A stretch of 64,000 bases of DNA from Bin87 sp965221295 (GCA_965221295.1 OZ244879.1:3286001-3350000); one strand, 5' to 3'. Shown: positions 52,542-61,018, counted from the first letter of the stretch. Numbers and translations: made by a program. Notes: generated by a model not told the origin, from the letters alone.

Positions 52542-53594
52542 TCACGGGTTGGCAAAGATGGTTCCGGGCGGGCCGTCGGATACGCTGCCAACGATGGCGG
52601 CGCAGGGGGCGCCTTCCTCCAGCAATGCGGCGACCAGAGCGTCCGCCTTGGCGGAGGGTACGGACATCAGGAGGCCGCCAGAGGTTTGAGCGTCGCACAG
52701 CAACATCCGGTCATCATCGGTTAAGGACGGATTCCAGGTCACCGCGTCGTTGACGCTGCTGACGTTGCGATGGGTGCCGCCGGGGGCTACGCCCCGCTCC
52801 AGCAGCTCCCTGGTTCCCGGCAACATGGGAACGGACCTCAGGTTGACCTCGGCGGAAACGCCGCTGCCCTTCACCATGCTCTTGAGGTGGCCCAGCAAGC
52901 CGAAACCGGTAATGTCAGTGGCGGCGTTGACGCCAACCCGCTGCATGGCCAGGGCGGCCGGACGGTTCAACGCGGCCATGTTTTCCACGGCGCTGGCCAA
53001 AACGTCAGCGCTGACCACTCCTTGCTTGCCGGCGGTGGTGATGATGCCGGTTCCGATGGGTTTGCTCAGGATCAAGACGTCGCCGGGCTGGGCGTTGGCG
53101 TTGCTGACCTGCTTGCCGGGCTCCACGACGCCGATCACGGACAGACCGTACTTGGGTTCGGGATCGTCCACGGTGTGGCCGCCGACGATGAGGCATTCGG
53201 CTTCGGCGGCTTTGGCGTAGCCGCCCTGCAGGGTTTTGCCCAGGATCTCCTTGTCCAGCGAGGCGGGGAATCCGACGACGTTGAGGGCGATCAGGGGTTT
53301 GCCGCCCATGGCGTACACGTCGGACAGGGAGTTGGCGGCTGCAATCGCCCCAAACTCGTAGGGATCGTCGGTGATTGGAGGGAAGAAGTCCACGGTTACG
53401 ATGAGGGCGGTATCGTCGTTGAGACGGTACACGGCCGCATCGTCGCCGGTTTCGGCGCCCACCAGCAAGTCAGGATGCCGCAGGAGGGGCACGTAGCTCA
53501 GGACCTGGCCCAGGTCCTCGAGGCTCAGCTTGGCCGCTCAACCTGCGCAGTGGGAAAGCTCGGTAAGGCGGACGGGCAGTTCGGTTTGAGTCAT
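52542..53594 (-). CDS. selD: Selenide, water dikinase (SelD), itself a selenoprotein
   Basis: I read 350 residues through an in-frame TGA at 53540-53538. The N-terminus is MTQTELPVRLTELSHCAG-U-AAKLSLEDL, so the catalytic Cys/Sec position 19 is Sec, with Lys22 in the usual place. Downstream are VGAETGDDAAVYRL, VTVDFFPPITDDPYEFG and NSLSDVYAMGGKPL, all SelD signatures, and GFGLLGHLKSM in the C-terminal domain. SelD makes selenophosphate from selenide and ATP for Sec-tRNA synthesis. Cys or Sec at this site is known in the family. Without the TGA reading the gene would begin at 53492 and lack its catalytic residue. A strong hairpin follows the TGA. Confidence 0.95.
53500..53518 (-). promoter_or_regulatory. 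Putative SECIS hairpin in selD
   Basis: On the coding strand AGGACCTG and CAGGTCCT form a perfect 8-bp stem with loop GGC. It begins 20 nt after the TGA for Sec19. Position suits a bacterial SECIS; the short loop is less typical. Confidence 0.55.
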
Positions 53595-53606
53595 GCGGAG
53601 ACAGTC

Positions 53607-53708
53607 CTATTGGTCGAATTGTCTGAGGAAGTCAATCCAGCTCTTGGCGGGAATACCCGCCAGCGGAAGATCGAGCGTTTCATCCATGTACTGGTCCATT
53701 ATACCCAT
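53607..53708 (-). CDS. Possible small protein between acyl-CoA dehydrogenase and selD
   Basis: A frame of 33 codons starts at ATG 53708 with GGGAG 9-10 bp upstream. It reads MGIMDQYMDETLDLPLAGIP and ends 12 bp before selD. A longer start at 53795 is also open and would begin 9 bp after the dehydrogenase stop. The spacing fits an operon, but the peptide matches no family I know. Confidence 0.35.
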   Translation of the reverse strand: MGIMDQYMDETLDLPLAGIPAKSWIDFLRQFDQ

Positions 53709-53804
53709 CCTGGCCAGTCTCCCAAAATTGCCGCCGCCATCGCTCACGGGTCGGTCGGCGCGGGGATTTTTAGGATCCCTGCGCCAATGCGTCATCTCCG
53801 CGCT

Positions 53805-54980
53805 TCACAGTTGGTATTCCGGGCGGCGCAGCAGTTGGCGGGCAATCACCAGCCGCATGATCTCGTTGGTGCCTTCCCCGATGATCATGAGAGGGGCGTC
53901 GCGGTAGTAGCGCTCGACGGGAAAGTCCTTGGTGTAGCCATAGCCGCCGTGGATGCGCATGGCCTCCATGGCCACCTCGCCGCAGACCTCGCTGGCGAAG
54001 AGCTTGGCCATTCCCGACTCCAGGTCGATGCGCTGGCCGCTGTCCTTCTTGGCGGCGGCGTCGTACACCAACAGGCGGGCTGCTTGGATCTTGGTGGCCA
54101 TGTCGGCGATTTTCAGCTGGATGGCCTGATGCTGGCTGATGGGCTGGCCGAAGGTTTCCCGCTGCTGCACATAGCGCATCGAGGCGTCCAGGGCGGCCTG
54201 GGCGACCCCGACGGCGCGGGCGGCCACGTTGATCCGGCCGGTTTCCAGACCGCCCATCACCTGGGCGAAGCCGACGTTCTCGACCTCTCCAATCAAATTT
54301 TCAGCGGGGATGCGGAAGTCTTCGAAGAACAGCTCACAGGTGTCGAGGCCGCGGTAACCCAGCTTGTCGAGATGGCGGCCCACCTTGAAGCCGGGGCTGC
54401 CGTCCTTCTCGATGACGAAGGCGGACAGGCCACGGTGCTTGATGGACGGGTCAGGATCGGTGCGGGCCAGCAGGCAAAAGGCGTCGCCGGAGTCGGCGTT
54501 GGTGATGAACATCTTGGAGCCGTTGACGACGTATTCCTCGCCATCCTTGACGGCGCGGGTTTGCAGGGCGCCCACGTCGCTGCCGCCGCCGGGCTCGGTG
54601 AGGGCCAAACCGCCGCGCATTTCGCCGCTGGCCAGCCGGGGCAGGAACCGCCGTTGTTGCTCCGGGGTTCCGTGTTGGGCCAGCACGTAGGTCAGGATGT
54701 GGTGGGTGCCCAGGGCGCCGGTGAGGGCCATGTATCCCTTGCTGATCTCTTCGAAGATCATGGCAAAGGTCGTATAGTCCAGGCCCATGCCGCCGAATTC
54801 CTCCGGCACGTTGATGCCGAACAGGCCCAGCCCTTTCATCTGGTCAATGAGGTCGTAGGGAACGGTGTCGTTGGCGTCGTGTTCGGCTGCGACTGGCTCC
54901 ACCTCCTGGCGCACGAAATCGCGCACCATATTGACGATTTGCGAGCGGGCTTCGTCGGGAGTCTTGGCAATCGTGGTCAC
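53805..54980 (-). CDS. Acyl-CoA dehydrogenase
   Basis: This 391-residue flavoenzyme has the three-domain layout: a helical N-terminus with GINVPEEFGGMGLDYTTFA, GLALTEPGGGSDVGALQT (first ACAD signature), KMFITNADSGDAFCLLART, and the C-terminal GGYGYTKDFPVERYYRDA with IIGEGTNEIMRLVIARQLL. The Glu in the last motif is a plausible catalytic base. It oxidises acyl-CoA thioesters with electron transfer flavoprotein. Chain-length specificity cannot be read. It is the first gene of a possible operon with selD. Confidence 0.96.
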   Translation of the reverse strand: MTTIAKTPDEARSQIVNMVRDFVRQEVEPVAAEHDANDTVPYDLIDQMKGLGLFGINVPEEFGGMGLDYTTFAMIFEEISKGYMALTGALGTHHILTYVLAQHGTPEQQRRFLPRLASGEMRGGLALTEPGGGSDVGALQTRAVKDGEEYVVNGSKMFITNADSGDAFCLLARTDPDPSIKHRGLSAFVIEKDGSPGFKVGRHLDKLGYRGLDTCELFFEDFRIPAENLIGEVENVGFAQVMGGLETGRINVAARAVGVAQAALDASMRYVQQRETFGQPISQHQAIQLKIADMATKIQAARLLVYDAAAKKDSGQRIDLESGMAKLFASEVCGEVAMEAMRIHGGYGYTKDFPVERYYRDAPLMIIGEGTNEIMRLVIARQLLRRPEYQL

Positions 54981-55384
54981 GGGATCTCCTGTTGAGGCAT
55001 AGCGTTTATTGCCGGTTCAGTCTATCCCAGGCCATGGGGAGGCGCAACTGGACCGGATGGTTCACGGCGTCCTTTGGGATCAGCGGCCCCGCGCGCCGGC
55101 GGCCGTTCGCTCAATGACAGGCGACTCGCTCCCGGGCCGGCCGCACCGATTGGCCCACACGCGCGGTTTTTGCGACATGCAAGTGACCACTGGGAAAGGC
55201 GCGCCTGACGGATTCCTCGAAACCGTCTATAATCCATGCGCGCTGGGGCCCGTCATTCCATGTGGGCCAAGCCCAATCGAATTGGGTCGATGGACGGACA
55301 ACTACGGTTGCCCAGATTGCGCCCGTTGCACTGAAAATCGGTTGCCCCGATAATCGGTTCCCCGATACAGGAGACTCCGCGACT
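54981..55384. other. Divergent intergenic region
   Basis: About 400 bp between the minus-strand dehydrogenase and the plus-strand amidohydrolase. I saw no gene, RNA or repeat. Confidence 0.4.
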
Positions 55385-56356
55385 ATGGCAGTAAGAGTCC
55401 TCGACGTTCATGCTCACATCACCCCGGGCAGCGCGCTGCGGGCCATGCAGAGCGGCGACAGCTGGTTCGGCGTCGGCGCGCCCGCTCTTTACAACCAGCA
55501 TCGTTACAATCCTCGCACCTTCTGGACGCCGGAGCAGCGCATCGCAGATATGCAGTCCCTGGGAGTGGACTTGCACGTTCTCTCCAGCAACGCCGGTTTG
55601 TACTTCTACGACCTGGACCCCGACCAGACCATGACCATGCACCGGGAGTGCAACGACTACGTGGCCCAACTGACCCAGGAGTACCCGGACCGGTTCGCCG
55701 GCCTGGCTCACCTGCCCATGCAGGACGTGGGGGCAGCCATCGAAGAACTGAACCGGGCTGTCGAGCAGCTGGGCCTCAAGGGCGCCATGATTGGCGACCA
55801 CGTGAACGGGCGCACCTTCGACGACCCCTACTTTAACCCGCTGTGGGCCACTGCGGAACGATTGGGCGCGATGTTCCTGATACACCAGGGCGGCGACACC
55901 GTGGTTTCGCCCCGTCTCGACAGGTACCACCTGCCCAACACCATCGGCAACTTGGCAGAGCGGGCCGTAACCTTCGCGTCCTTCGTATTCGGCGGCGTCA
56001 TGGACCGCTACCCAGACCTCAAGGTCTGCCTCTGCCACGGCGGTGGCTACACCTGCTACGGCATCGGACGCATGGATCGTGGTTGGCAGGTGCGCCCGGA
56101 GGCTCGCGTCAACATTGATCAACCACCCAGCGCCTACCTGAGTCGCTTCTACTATGACTGCCTGACCCACAGCGAAGAGGCCCTGCGAATGCTCATCGAC
56201 ACGGTGGGCGTCGAGCAAGTGGTTTTCGGCACTGACTGGCCATTCGACATGTGCGCCGACTGGCCCGTCTCCTGGCTACTCGGATTGGACAGCCTATCCC
56301 GCGAGGAAAAGGACGCCATCCTGTTCGCCAACCTGGAACGCCTCCTGAACATCTAG
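55385..56356 (+). CDS. ACMSD-like amidohydrolase / decarboxylase
   Basis: The start at ATG 55385 follows AGGAGACTCC; the frame is open upstream to 55262 without a site. The 323-residue protein has the metal-binding start VLDVHAHITPG (HxH), a mid-chain FLIHQGGDTVV with a metal His, LKVCLCHGGGYTCYGIGRMD and GTDWPFDM with the catalytic Asp. This is the aminocarboxymuconate-semialdehyde decarboxylase/resorcylate decarboxylase branch of metal-dependent hydrolases. The substrate is probably an aromatic acid or ring-cleavage product. Confidence 0.92.
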   Translation: MAVRVLDVHAHITPGSALRAMQSGDSWFGVGAPALYNQHRYNPRTFWTPEQRIADMQSLGVDLHVLSSNAGLYFYDLDPDQTMTMHRECNDYVAQLTQEYPDRFAGLAHLPMQDVGAAIEELNRAVEQLGLKGAMIGDHVNGRTFDDPYFNPLWATAERLGAMFLIHQGGDTVVSPRLDRYHLPNTIGNLAERAVTFASFVFGGVMDRYPDLKVCLCHGGGYTCYGIGRMDRGWQVRPEARVNIDQPPSAYLSRFYYDCLTHSEEALRMLIDTVGVEQVVFGTDWPFDMCADWPVSWLLGLDSLSREEKDAILFANLERLLNI

Positions 56357-56465
56357 GCCAAAATTGAGTGGCATTCCCACAGTGGCTTGACGATAAGGCG
56401 CAGTCAGTGGCGATGGCCCTTCGTCTCCGCCCCGCACCGTATCACTGAATCGACCCAACTGAAAT

Positions 56466-56535
56466 AAACCAACACGCAGGACCAAACCGACACGGAAAAC
56501 CAACCCAACACCCAGCAACAAACCAACACGGAGGA
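56466..56535. repeat. Degenerate 15-bp repeats in the glyoxalase leader
   Basis: AAACCAACACGCAGG, ACCAAACCGACACGG and AAACCAACACGGAGG are variants of one unit, with a worn stretch between. The last copy supplies the GGAGG ribosome site of the gene at 56544. Confidence 0.8.
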
Positions 56536-56543
56536 AAGAAAAC

Positions 56544-56939
56544 ATGGGACTCATCGCCGACAACATACGGCTCAAGGCCATCAATCACATCACCTACAAC
56601 GTGCGCGACAAAGACATCGCGCTCAAGTGGTACCAGGAAGTCCTGGGCGTCAAGCAGATACCCAAGATGGTTGACAGCGACAACCTCTACTGGCTGCAGT
56701 TGCCCAGCGGAGCCATGGTGCACATCATCGAGAACCCCGACGCGCCCTCCGCGCCGTCCCATCACACCGCCTTCGAGGTGGACGACATCTCAGCGGCCCG
56801 CGACGAGCTGCAGAGCATCGGGGTGGAATGCACCGACATTCAGACCCGCCACGATGGGCAGCAGGCGTTCTACTTCCACGACCCCGACCACAACCGCCTG
56901 GAAATCTGCACCAAGTCAGGCTTCGGCGTGCTGGTGTAG
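56544..56939 (+). CDS. VOC-family (glyoxalase/dioxygenase fold) protein
   Basis: This 131-residue protein has paired beta-alpha-beta units: INHITYNVRDKDIALKWYQE with the first metal His, MVHIIEN, HHTAFEVDD with another His, and YFHDPDHNRLEICTK with the terminal Glu. That ligand set suits a glyoxalase, fosfomycin-resistance or extradiol-dioxygenase-like enzyme. It follows the ACMSD-like gene on the same strand and is closed by a strong terminator. Confidence 0.92.
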   Translation: MGLIADNIRLKAINHITYNVRDKDIALKWYQEVLGVKQIPKMVDSDNLYWLQLPSGAMVHIIENPDAPSAPSHHTAFEVDDISAARDELQSIGVECTDIQTRHDGQQAFYFHDPDHNRLEICTKSGFGVLV

Positions 56940-56956
56940 CACACCAGCGGAACCGG

Positions 56957-56995
56957 AAAACGGAGGGGCGGGTTTGAGACCCGCCCCTCCGTTTT
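56957..56995. terminator. Strong bidirectional rho-independent terminator
   Basis: AAAA-CGGAGGGGCGGGT, loop TTGAG, then ACCCGCCCCTCCG-TTTT forms a perfect 13-bp stem with A/T tracts on both sides. It serves the VOC gene on the plus strand and the 57052 gene on the minus strand. Confidence 0.93.
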
Positions 56996-57051
56996 ATCTC
57001 CACTGAATTGTCCGCCGGCAGCGCAATTGCGCTTGTTTGGCGCCGAAGTCT

Positions 57052-57384
57052 TCAGGCATGAAGTCCGTATTCGTCAGCCCACGTTTCCAGCGCGACCAAT
57101 CCGGGTTCCGCGTGGTCAACCAGCTCCGGAAACAATTTGAACATAACCGGGTCCTCAAGAACGAAATTACGCAGTCCATCTAGGGCGGACGCATATTCCC
57201 TGCGTTGCATTGGAGCTAGCGCATCATCTCGCAGTGTCTGGATTTTATCGTACCTTGCAAGCAATATCAGTAACGGAATAGCATACGAATCAAGTATAGC
57301 AACGACGTTATCGTGAATATCCCACAACATAGATCTTTCAGCGATCCAATCGAGCTCGTAATCGTACCTGCTGCCAACTGTCAA
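57052..57384 (-). CDS. Unknown protein, second gene of a small coupled pair
   Basis: The likely start is TTG 57384, 4 bp after the stop of the preceding small gene, giving 110 residues; ATG 57330 is an internal alternative. The product is helical and acidic (LDWIAERSMLWDIHDNVVAIL, then LPLLILLARYDKIQTL-like segments, ending ALETWADEYGLHA). I recognise no family. The size and tight coupling to a 56-residue basic coiled-coil protein resemble a toxin-antitoxin or regulator pair. Confidence 0.65.
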   Translation of the reverse strand: MTVGSRYDYELDWIAERSMLWDIHDNVVAILDSYAIPLLILLARYDKIQTLRDDALAPMQRREYASALDGLRNFVLEDPVMFKLFPELVDHAEPGLVALETWADEYGLHA

Positions 57385-57388
57385 TGGC

Positions 57389-57559
57389 CTAATGTCCGTC
57401 AGTCACAGCCTTTCGCTTCGCGCGGCTTTCGTAGAATTTGGCGATCAGTTTCTGGTTTTCTGCGGCCTTTGCCTCGGCTATGGACTCCAAACGTTGAACC
57501 TCCTTTGAGTTTTTCGCCAACAAGCGGTCGATCTTGGCGTCGCCAGTTTCCCGTAGCAT
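57389..57559 (-). CDS. Unknown 56-residue coiled-coil protein
   Basis: ATG 57559 follows GGGAGATTTCAAA. The product, MLRETGDAKIDRLLAKNSKE..., is entirely helical and charged, with a basic end (FYESRAKRKAV). It ends in TAG 4 bp before the start of the 110-residue gene. The leader carries a 23-bp duplication that includes the ribosome site. No family was recognised. An overlapping 93-codon frame (57399-57680) has poorer coding character. Confidence 0.65.
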   Translation of the reverse strand: MLRETGDAKIDRLLAKNSKEVQRLESIAEAKAAENQKLIAKFYESRAKRKAVTDGH

Positions 57560-57561
57560 TT

Positions 57562-57596
57562 TGAAATCTCCCGGTTCCGTATCCTGAAATCTCCCG
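57562..57596 (-). repeat. 23-bp leader duplication that copies a Shine-Dalgarno site
   Basis: CGGGAGATTTCA occurs twice on the coding strand, 23 bp apart. Only the copy next to ATG 57559 has correct spacing for translation. Confidence 0.8.
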
Positions 57597-57737
57597 AATC
57601 CATATTAATGTATCAAGCTTTGGCCAGTGAGGCAACTTGGAACGGCGCAACCAGTCAGCGTTCACTCCACGGAGCCGCATTGACGGGCTAAAATTGTGAA
57701 ACGCATCGTTTGCATTGCGCGGGCGTTCTCCGGCCCG

Positions 57738-58052
57738 TCACGGCCGTCCCATAGAGTACCGATTCAGAATCCCCAGGTACGCGCGTTGGCCTTCTACCGC
57801 GATCGCCGTGCGGTCCGCCTGGTATTCGGCCCACACCGATTGCGTCAGGGCCGTGGCCTTGCCTGCTGGCGTGTGAGGATTGGCCGGGTCCAGCCCGGCG
57901 AACGCCTGCATCCGCGCGGCGATGGACTTGGGGCTGCGTTCCAGAGCCGCGGCCAGCGCGGCCACCTCGCGGCTGTCGTGGGCCACCTTGCCCCGATACA
58001 AGTGCAGCGTCGCCAGGTCTTCCAACCGGGTCCATTTACGCGGTGTGGGCAT
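57738..58052 (-). CDS. Unknown protein next to an HsdR_N-like nuclease
   Basis: This 104-residue product begins MPTPRKWTRLEDLATLHLYR and contains an HTH-like stretch VAALAAALERSPKSIAARMQ, followed by a Trp- and Tyr-containing tail. The first part resembles SANT/Myb or homeodomain-like DNA-binding folds. It starts only 3 bp after the stop of the nuclease-like gene, so both are one operon. No named family was recognised. Confidence 0.7.
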   Translation of the reverse strand: MPTPRKWTRLEDLATLHLYRGKVAHDSREVAALAAALERSPKSIAARMQAFAGLDPANPHTPAGKATALTQSVWAEYQADRTAIAVEGQRAYLGILNRYSMGRP

Positions 58053-58055
58053 GGT

Positions 58056-58547
58056 CTATCGTTTGTGGTGAAGGGGGCGGCGCAGTATTCGATTTAGCGC
58101 GGTGGCGCATTGCCTGGGCGCATCAACAAGGATGTTTAGTTCGAGCACAAGCTTGGATTGGAAGTTACCGCGCCTACTCAGATCCCAAACCTTCCAGTCC
58201 ACGCCGTTAGTCAGTATCGCATACCCGCTCCGCATGCCTTCGGCATAAGCCAATAACTGTCTCTCATCTCGTACCTTGATGCCGTTGACAGTCAGTTTTT
58301 TCGCTTCGATGATTATGGCTGGCTCGTCGTCATTGTTGAGCAAAGCGTAATCGACACGTCCGTATTGGTTGTGCTCGTACTCTACTTCGACCTCGGTAAC
58401 GTCCGACAGATCCCAATCCAGCGCAGAAAGGATAGGGTCGATCGCAGCATACCGAGTGCAGATTTCATGTCGGCTGATGTATGCATAGAAATCCTCTATA
58501 TGGTCAGCCACCAGTTCAATTGCCATCGTTACGTCCGATATCGCCAT
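58056..58547 (-). CDS. HsdR_N-like PD-(D/E)XK nuclease domain protein
   Basis: The start at ATG 58547 follows GGAGGAAAG; an upstream start at 58595 has no site. The 163-residue protein is just the N-terminal nuclease domain of type I restriction R subunits: YGRVDYALLNNDDEPAIIIEAKKL supplies Asp, Glu and Lys of the PD-(D/E)XK site, followed by QLLAYAEGMRSGYAILTNG. No helicase or methylase follows. Such stand-alone domains are often called type I restriction endonuclease subunit R-like and may be defence or mobile-element nucleases. Confidence 0.86.
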   Translation of the reverse strand: MAISDVTMAIELVADHIEDFYAYISRHEICTRYAAIDPILSALDWDLSDVTEVEVEYEHNQYGRVDYALLNNDDEPAIIIEAKKLTVNGIKVRDERQLLAYAEGMRSGYAILTNGVDWKVWDLSRRGNFQSKLVLELNILVDAPRQCATALNRILRRPLHHKR

Positions 58548-58621
58548 CTCGCTTTCCTCCCTATTGGATGAGTGGCGGCAGCAGAGGCGGAGCATGCTTC
58601 GCCTCTGCTGGCCACGGTCAC

Positions 58622-60172
58622 CTACCGCCCTTCCTTGATGAAGTCGGCGACACGCTCCCCGATGGTCATTGACGTTACGTTGGTGTTGGCCCGGATGCAG
58701 TCTGGCATCACGCTGGCGTCGGCCACCCGCAGATTGGTCACGCCTTTTACCTTGCCAAACTGGTCCACCACCGCCATGGGGTCGCTGTCCGGGCCCATCT
58801 TGCAGGTGCCGGAAATATGCTGCGACGTGGTGACCTCCCGGGCGATCCAGGCGTCCAGCGCATCGTCGCTCTGTAGAGCGTCGGCCGGCGGTTCAATGCA
58901 CTCCTGGATCAGGTTCACGAAATCGGGATGCTCCGCCAACTGCATGCACAGGCGCACCGAGTCGCGCAGCCGCACCCGGTCCGATTCTTCCCGCAGGTAG
59001 TTGTAGTCCAGGAAGGGTTGCTGATGGGGGTCGGTGGATTGCAGCCGCATCTGTCCCGCCCCGGCGGCGAGCTGGATGCCAGCGCTCATGCGGATGCCCA
59101 GGGGAACCATGCGGTCGCCGCCCCGGTTGATCCGCTCGGTGGCGAAGGATTGCATGCTGATTTTCATGTCGTTGCGCAGGTCTGAACCGTCGGCGGTATA
59201 GCGCAGGCACAACTGCGAACGCGGGGCCAGGCCGTCCAACTCCACTTCGGGCTTGGTGCGCCAGGTGCACCAGACGGTGGGATGGTCTCGCAGGTTCTGA
59301 CCTACGCCCGGCGAATCCTGGATAACCGGGATCCCAATTTCGCGCAGATGCTCGGCCGGCCCGATGCCCGACAGCATCAGGATGTGGGGCGAGCCGATGG
59401 CGCCGCTGCTGAGGATGATTTCGTCCGCCTCGGCGATGAAAACCTCGCCTCCCGACTCCAGCTGTACGCCGGTGGCCCGGTTCCCGTCGAACAGAATCCG
59501 GTGCACGTGGCAATTGGCCTTGATGGTGAGGTTCAAGCGGTGACGCGACTCTGCCAGGTAGCCCAAGTTGGTGCTCATCCGGATGCCGTTGGGGTTGTTG
59601 AAGGGCGTTGGCCCCACGCCGTAGGAATCAGGATGGTTGTGATCCCAGGTCTCCGGGAAGCCGGCCGCCATGCACGCGGAGTGGAACGCGTTCTGGGCCG
59701 GCAGCCAGGATTCCCTGGCGAAACGATGCATCACGATGGGCCCGTCGCCGCCGTGAAAGTCGTCGTTGCCATAATCGGTGTCGGTCTCGATGCGGCGGAA
59801 TATCGGCAGCAACTTGGTGTATCCCCACTCATCGTTGCCCTCGGCCGCCCAGCCGTCGTAGTCCTCCGGCACGCCGCGCAGGAACACCTGCCCGTTGATG
59901 GCGCTGGACCCGCCGGTCACCTTGCCGCGCGGCACCATGATCTCCGGCGAGGTGTCCGTTCCCTTACCCACAAACTGCCAGTTGTGGTCGCTGACCATGA
60001 TGTCGATCTCGGTGTTGTAACCGAACTTGACCTCTTCCGGCAGATGCTCGAATTCGGGATAATCGGGTCCCGCCTCGATCAGCAGCACGTGCTTGCTGTG
60101 GTCTTCCGTCAACCGGCTGGCGATAATCGATCCCGCCGACCCAGCTCCTATCACGATATAGTCGTACTTCAT
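58622..60172 (-). CDS. GMC-family FAD oxidoreductase (choline dehydrogenase-like)
   Basis: This 516-residue protein starts at ATG 60172 after AAAGGAG. FAD-binding IVIGAGSAGSIIASRLTED is at the N-terminus, GMC signature 1 VTGGSSAINGQVFLRG follows, signature 2 is SSGAIGSPHILMLSGIGP, and the C-terminal HISGTCKMG carries the catalytic His. Members oxidise alcohols such as choline, glucose or polyethylene glycol. No aldehyde dehydrogenase is adjacent, so the substrate is open. Confidence 0.95.
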   Translation of the reverse strand: MKYDYIVIGAGSAGSIIASRLTEDHSKHVLLIEAGPDYPEFEHLPEEVKFGYNTEIDIMVSDHNWQFVGKGTDTSPEIMVPRGKVTGGSSAINGQVFLRGVPEDYDGWAAEGNDEWGYTKLLPIFRRIETDTDYGNDDFHGGDGPIVMHRFARESWLPAQNAFHSACMAAGFPETWDHNHPDSYGVGPTPFNNPNGIRMSTNLGYLAESRHRLNLTIKANCHVHRILFDGNRATGVQLESGGEVFIAEADEIILSSGAIGSPHILMLSGIGPAEHLREIGIPVIQDSPGVGQNLRDHPTVWCTWRTKPEVELDGLAPRSQLCLRYTADGSDLRNDMKISMQSFATERINRGGDRMVPLGIRMSAGIQLAAGAGQMRLQSTDPHQQPFLDYNYLREESDRVRLRDSVRLCMQLAEHPDFVNLIQECIEPPADALQSDDALDAWIAREVTTSQHISGTCKMGPDSDPMAVVDQFGKVKGVTNLRVADASVMPDCIRANTNVTSMTIGERVADFIKEGR

Positions 60173-60495
60173 GCCTGACCTGCTCCTTTCATCTCAGCTC
60201 CGCAACCGCCTGCAACTGCAACCCCGCAACGACTTCAAGCGCGCGTCGCTCTGAGCCACGCATCAATCTCAACCGCGCGCCAAACGCAACAGCGTTTTAG
60301 GTTGCAACGGCGACAGCGAGGCGGTCGCGGATTGGGTACCGTCGCCATCATATACAGACCGCCCGACTCGCGCAAGCGAACATGCGGGGCTGTCGTAGCA
60401 GTCGGTGGTCTCGACGCAACAACCAACTCGCGAAGCCAGCGACCGTACCCTCGCGCCTACCCGCCGTTGGGCCTGCCATCGGCCCCTCCCCAAGC

Positions 60496-60812
60496 TGTCA
60501 TTGCGAGCGAAGCGCGGCAATCTCGACGACCGCAACCAACGGCGCTCTGCCCTCGGCCCTCCCGCCCCGGCGGCCGTTCGCCCAGGCAACGGGATTGCCG
60601 CGTCGCTATCGCTCCTCGCAATGACAGTTGGTGGCGTTGCGAGCGCACCCCACCTGTCATTACGAGCGCACCCCACCTGTCATTGCGAGCGAAGCGCGGC
60701 AATCTCGACGACCGCAACCGACGACGCTCCGCCCTCGGCCCTCCCCCCGCCCCGGCGGCCGTTCGCCCAGGCATCGGGATTGCCGCGTCGCTATCGCTCC
60801 TCGCAATGACAG
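60496..60812. repeat. Two complete dispersed palindromic elements
   Basis: Elements at 60496-60627 and 60678-60812 begin TGTCATTGCGAGCGAAGCG and end GCTCCTCGCAATGACAG. Truncated arm tips lie at 60655-60677 and 60839-60852. The region 60173-60936 has no gene. Confidence 0.94.
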
Positions 60813-60936
60813 TTGGTGGCGTTGCGAGCATTTTCCCCTGTCATTGCGACGCGCCTGGCCAGAACCCTGCACCCAGGCGGGCCGGCAACGAATAACCGGG
60901 TTGGGTTTGCTATCATGTAGGCCCGCGTTGACCCAT

Positions 60937-61003
60937 ATTGGCGATCATCCCAGATCAATATTGGCGATCATCCCACCCAAAATTGGCGATCATCCCACCC
61001 AAA
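60937..61003 (+). repeat. 22-23 bp tandem repeat, 3 copies, leader of glyA
   Basis: Three head-to-tail copies of a unit starting ATTGGCGATCATCCCA are present; copies 2 and 3 are identical at 22 bp and copy 1 is 23 bp. The array stops just before the AGGAG site of glyA. Confidence 0.95.
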
Positions 61004-61018
61004 CAGGAGCCCGTCCCA

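Noticed and set aside
53538..53540. TGA in selD taken as a frameshift or truncated gene
   Set aside because: The HCAG-x-AAK context is the known Cys/Sec site of SelD and the frame is continuous.
52770..54995. Long open frame of 741 codons on the plus strand
   Set aside because: It is antisense to selD and the acyl-CoA dehydrogenase, both with clear motifs; it arises from GC-rich codon bias.
57399..57680. 93-codon minus-strand frame
   Set aside because: It overlaps the better-supported 56-residue gene with a proper ribosome site and reads as low-complexity basic sequence.
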